A program made the translations under genes and the position numbers. From contig NZ_JAQSDN010000040.1 of assembly GCF_029945925.1 (NCBI RefSeq), forward strand, positions 124,001-188,000: 64,000 bases of DNA, in the 5' to 3' direction. This DNA comes from Polaromonas sp. (GTDB taxonomy: Bacteria > Pseudomonadota > Gammaproteobacteria > Burkholderiales > Burkholderiaceae_C). Shown piece by piece: positions 63,220-64,000 of this stretch. Position 1 is the first letter of the stretch; each line of letters starts with the position of its first letter. Below the pieces are notes generated by a model. That model was not told where the DNA came from and searched no databases. It worked only from the letters and a program-made list of their open reading frames with translations.

Positions 63220-64000
63220 CCCTGGACAAATTGATGACAAACAAGCCTTCCGACGCCGCCGCGCGCCCCGCCCCCTCGACCTCGCCTTCACCCCAGCGCT
63301 TTCTCACCGGCATCACCACCACCGGCACGCCGCACCTGGGCAACTATGTCGGTTCGATCCGGCCCTCCGTCGCAGCAAGCACAGGCGCCGGCGCAGAGAG
63401 CTTTTATTTCCTGGCCGACTACCATGCGCTGATCAAGTGCGACGAGCCGGCGCGCATCCAGCAGTCCACGCTGGAGATCGCCGCCAGTTGGCTGGCCGCC
63501 GGGCTGGACCCGGAACGCGTGACCTTTTACCGCCAGTCCGACATTCCCGAGATTACCGAACTCACCTGGCTGCTGACCTGCGTGACGGCCAAGGGCGTGC
63601 TCAACCGCGCCCACGCCTACAAGGCGTCGGTGGACAAGAACACGGCGGCAGGCAACGACCCGGATGCCGACGTCAGCGCGGGCCTCTTCATGTACCCGGT
63701 GCTGATGGGCGCCGACATCCTGATGTTCAAGGCGCACCATGTGCCGGTCGGACGCGACCAGATCCAGCACATCGAGATGGCGCGCGACATGGGGCAGCGT
63801 TTCAACCATCTGTATGGTGAACACTTTGTGCTGCCGCAGGCGCTGATTGAAGAGTCGGTGGCCTTGCTGCCCGGCCTGGACGGCCGCAAGATGAGCAAGA
63901 GTTACGACAACACCATCCCCCTGTTCACGCCGCGCGAGCAGCTGAAAAAACTCATCGCCGGCATCGTCACCGACTCGCGCGCACCGGGCGAACCCAAGGA
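63216..64000 (+). CDS. trpS: tryptophanyl-tRNA synthetase, cut off by the window edge
   Basis: Class I synthetase; 261 residues lie in the window. The HIGH-type motif is in [15 protein letters not shown], and KMSKS appears in [10 protein letters not shown] near 226-235. The N-terminus has an extension of about 25 residues before the catalytic fold ([16 protein letters not shown]). An ATG at 63234 is an alternative, but 63216 is coupled to the M50 stop. Only the C-terminal portion is missing. Confidence 0.93.
   Translation, partial: MTLDKLMTNKPSDAAARPAPSTSPSPQRFLTGITTTGTPHLGNYVGSIRPSVAASTGAGAESFYFLADYHALIKCDEPARIQQSTLEIAASWLAAGLDPERVTFYRQSDIPEITELTWLLTCVTAKGVLNRAHAYKASVDKNTAAGNDPDADVSAGLFMYPVLMGADILMFKAHHVPVGRDQIQHIEMARDMGQRFNHLYGEHFVLPQALIEESVALLPGLDGRKMSKSYDNTIPLFTPREQLKKLIAGIVTDSRAPGEPK

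Overview
The window is high-GC chromosomal DNA of a betaproteobacterium, most likely Comamonadaceae (Polaromonas/Rhodoferax/Variovorax-like). The inference rests on gene families and order: a Bug-type solute receptor with tctBA, an RpfE-like gene coupled to recJ, ribF-ileS-lspA, lolC-lolD, a PHP/yciO/M50 protease/trpS run, and several dispersed palindromic repeat families. I saw no rRNA, tRNA, CRISPR array, prophage or intact insertion sequence.

Layout. 1-2.75 kb: a partial hypothetical gene, a decayed CBS-domain gene, and a succinate dehydrogenase cluster with sdhC, sdhD and sdhB but no sdhA. 2.75-13.8 kb: a membrane sensor with a degenerate GGDEF domain; an AsnC/Lrp regulator divergent from a homodimeric pyruvate dehydrogenase-type E1; purN with an MFS gene; a pair of acyl-CoA dehydrogenases; a lipoprotein hydrolase. 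13.8-17.3 kb: a patchy accessory stretch with a broken class II glutamine amidotransferase, a Met-rich lipoprotein, a DUF302 protein, a tiny membrane protein and an HNH nuclease. 17.5-25 kb: ribF, ileS, lspA, a Na/Pi cotransporter and a Bcr/CflA exporter. 25-34.5 kb: Nudix and quinone reductase genes, transporters, an SMP-30-like protein, an SDR, an SH3 protein and an M48 protease. 34.5-40.3 kb: a DMT transporter, a gamma-glutamyltransferase and a tripartite tricarboxylate transporter set. 40.3-44.4 kb: tatD, a uracil/hypoxanthine-DNA glycosylase, a spermidine-synthase-like gene and a GspE/PilB ATPase in one reverse operon. 44.5-48.8 kb: S1C protease, MoxR ATPase, DUF58 and VWA proteins. 49.4-54.6 kb: a four-gene J-domain operon of unknown role, then lolC-lolD. 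54.9-64 kb: RpfE-like/recJ, a Crp/Fnr regulator with small membrane proteins, a GST, and the PHP/DMT/yciO/M50/trpS operon.

The most striking feature is the density of short repeats. At least five families are present. Two of them, plus a GC-rich repeat in lolD, lie inside conserved genes without breaking the frame (aceE-like, ileS, ribF, recJ, the RpfE-like gene, a DNA glycosylase, a Nudix gene, a DMT gene), so they appear to add peptide segments to essential or housekeeping proteins. A roughly 230-bp element occurs twice, both times between convergent genes, with a hairpin whose stem shows compensatory changes. A 271-bp element with 19-bp perfect terminal inverted repeats sits in front of lolC. 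The second system of note is the operon of a short J-domain protein with three conserved-looking proteins that I cannot assign.
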